Part shown: in pieces, positions 5,288 through 5,922 of the stretch | Layout: each line of letters starts with the position of its first letter | Position numbering within the stretch: the stretch's first letter is position 1 | DNA from: an uncultured Micrococcales bacterium | Lineage (GTDB): Bacteria > Actinomycetota > Actinomycetes > Actinomycetales > Microbacteriaceae | Direction: 5' to 3' | Assembly: GCA_903824455.1 (NCBI GenBank) | Contig: CAIJWY010000167.1 | Coordinates: 1 to 5,922 of the forward strand | DNA length: 5,922 nt | Program-made: the position numbers and the translations under genes | Notes under the pieces: model-generated | Told to the model about the DNA's origin: nothing | Databases searched by the model: none | The model's input: only the letters and a program-made list of their open reading frames with translations

Positions 5288-5922
5288 TAAACCAACATGC
5301 TTAGCGGATTTTCGATTCGCTTCACAAATGCCGCGAGCCACTGAGCCGCAAGTGCGCCATCCACTGCACGGTGATCGGCCGAAAGCGTCACTGTCATAAT
5401 GTTGGCAATTACAATCTGTCCGTCTTCAACAATTGCGCGCGGTGAAGCAGCACCCACAGCCAAGATACCTGACTGCGGTGGGTTCAAAATTGCACTGAAT
5501 TCCTTGGTGCCAAACATTCCCAGGTTGCTAACGGCAAAGCTACCGCCTTCAAGTTCTTCCTGACGCAACTTGCCAGCGCGAGCGCGAGCAGCCAGTTCGG
5601 AAATTTCCATACTCAGGTTGCTTAGAGAACGCTTCTCAACGCCGCGAATAACGGGAGTGAACAAGCCTCCCTCGGTAGTTACCGCAACTGAAATGTCGGC
5701 AGATTCGTATTTGTGCATCGCCTCGGCGTTCCAAACCACGTTTGATTCTGGAACATCCATCAGCGCACAAGCCACCGCCTTCACAACCAGATCATTTACC
5801 GAAATCTTTATCTGCGATGACTCGTTGATGCTCTTGCGAAGTTCAAGTAACGAGTCGACCTTGCAATCGGCCGTGACATAGAAGTGGGGAACCGTTGACT
5901 TGCTCTCAGTGAGTCGACGAGC
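5287..5922 (-). CDS. 2-oxoacid dehydrogenase complex E2 acyltransferase, probably pyruvate dehydrogenase type, partial (C-terminal catalytic domain)
   Basis: E2 moves the acyl group (acetyl for pyruvate dehydrogenase) from its lipoyl arm to coenzyme A in the cytosolic complex. The frame is open to the right edge, so 211 codons are visible and the lipoyl and E1/E3-binding domains lie outside. A GTG at 5784 is an internal Val, not a start, because good E2 sequence continues before it: residues 1-16 contain ARRLTESKSTVPHFYV, the usual beginning of the catalytic domain. Other hallmarks are FTPVIRG (88-94), SNLGMFG (132-138), NPPQSGILAVGA (147-158) and the active-site DHRAVDG (183-189, His184 and Asp188). 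The ending ENPLSMLV resembles mitochondrial-type pyruvate dehydrogenase E2. A branched-chain or other 2-oxoacid E2 is less likely but not excluded. It is convergent with the XRE-cupin gene and has no evident link to the sugar cluster. Confidence 0.93.
   Translation of the reverse strand, partial: ARRLTESKSTVPHFYVTADCKVDSLLELRKSINESSQIKISVNDLVVKAVACALMDVPESNVVWNAEAMHKYESADISVAVTTEGGLFTPVIRGVEKRSLSNLSMEISELAARARAGKLRQEELEGGSFAVSNLGMFGTKEFSAILNPPQSGILAVGAASPRAIVEDGQIVIANIMTVTLSADHRAVDGALAAQWLAAFVKRIENPLSMLV

Noticed and set aside
5782..5784. GTG as the start codon of a short E2-like protein
   Set aside because: The preceding 46 in-frame codons match the start of an E2 catalytic domain, so this is an internal valine in a gene cut by the window edge.
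5570..5881. 103-codon plus-strand open frame opposite the E2 gene
   Set aside because: It lies over the clear E2 catalytic domain on the minus strand and has low-complexity Ser/Thr-rich content typical of a shadow frame.
1..5922. CRISPR array, tRNA/rRNA genes, insertion sequence or phage attachment site
   Set aside because: No regularly spaced repeats, cloverleaf, transposase-like frame or terminal inverted repeats were seen; nearly every base is accounted for by five ordinary genes and one promoter region.

Overview
The window looks like chromosomal DNA of a small-genome actinobacterium. G+C is near half by eye, genes are packed with gaps of 3 to 21 nt, and the only sizeable non-coding stretch is one 177-bp divergent control region. 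The best guess is a freshwater Microbacteriaceae-like lineage (Rhodoluna/Aquiluna type), judged from protein style and compactness. No rRNA, signature gene or database match confirms this.

Layout. (1) 1-2274, plus strand: the 3' part of a CUT2-class (ribose/xylose/inositol type) sugar ABC transporter gene. Its double ATPase (RbsA-like) is fused in one reading frame to the membrane permease (RbsC-like); the 5' end lies outside the window. (2) 2296-3177 and 3181-4380, minus strand: a two-gene operon transcribed in the order EboE-like TIM-barrel protein, then a beta-hydroxyacid dehydrogenase-family oxidoreductase, with 3 nt between them. (3) 4381-4557: an AT-rich divergent promoter/operator region with two near-palindromes and a repeated 8-mer. 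(4) 4558-5283, plus strand: an XRE-type regulator with a C-terminal cupin sensor domain. (5) 5287-5922, minus strand: the C-terminal 211 codons of a 2-oxoacid dehydrogenase E2 acyltransferase, probably the pyruvate dehydrogenase complex, running off the right edge. This is probably housekeeping and unrelated to the rest.

Working model (inference). The transporter imports a sugar or polyol. The EboE-like protein carries residues placed like the metal site of xylose-isomerase-like epimerases and may isomerise or epimerise the substrate. The NAD(P)-dependent dehydrogenase would carry out a redox step. The divergent XRE-cupin protein would sense a pathway metabolite and control the operon from 4381-4557. 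The substrate cannot be read from the sequence. The least ordinary points are the ATPase-ATPase-permease fusion, and an EboE-family gene with no ebo gene beside it but paired with a dehydrogenase and a sugar transporter.
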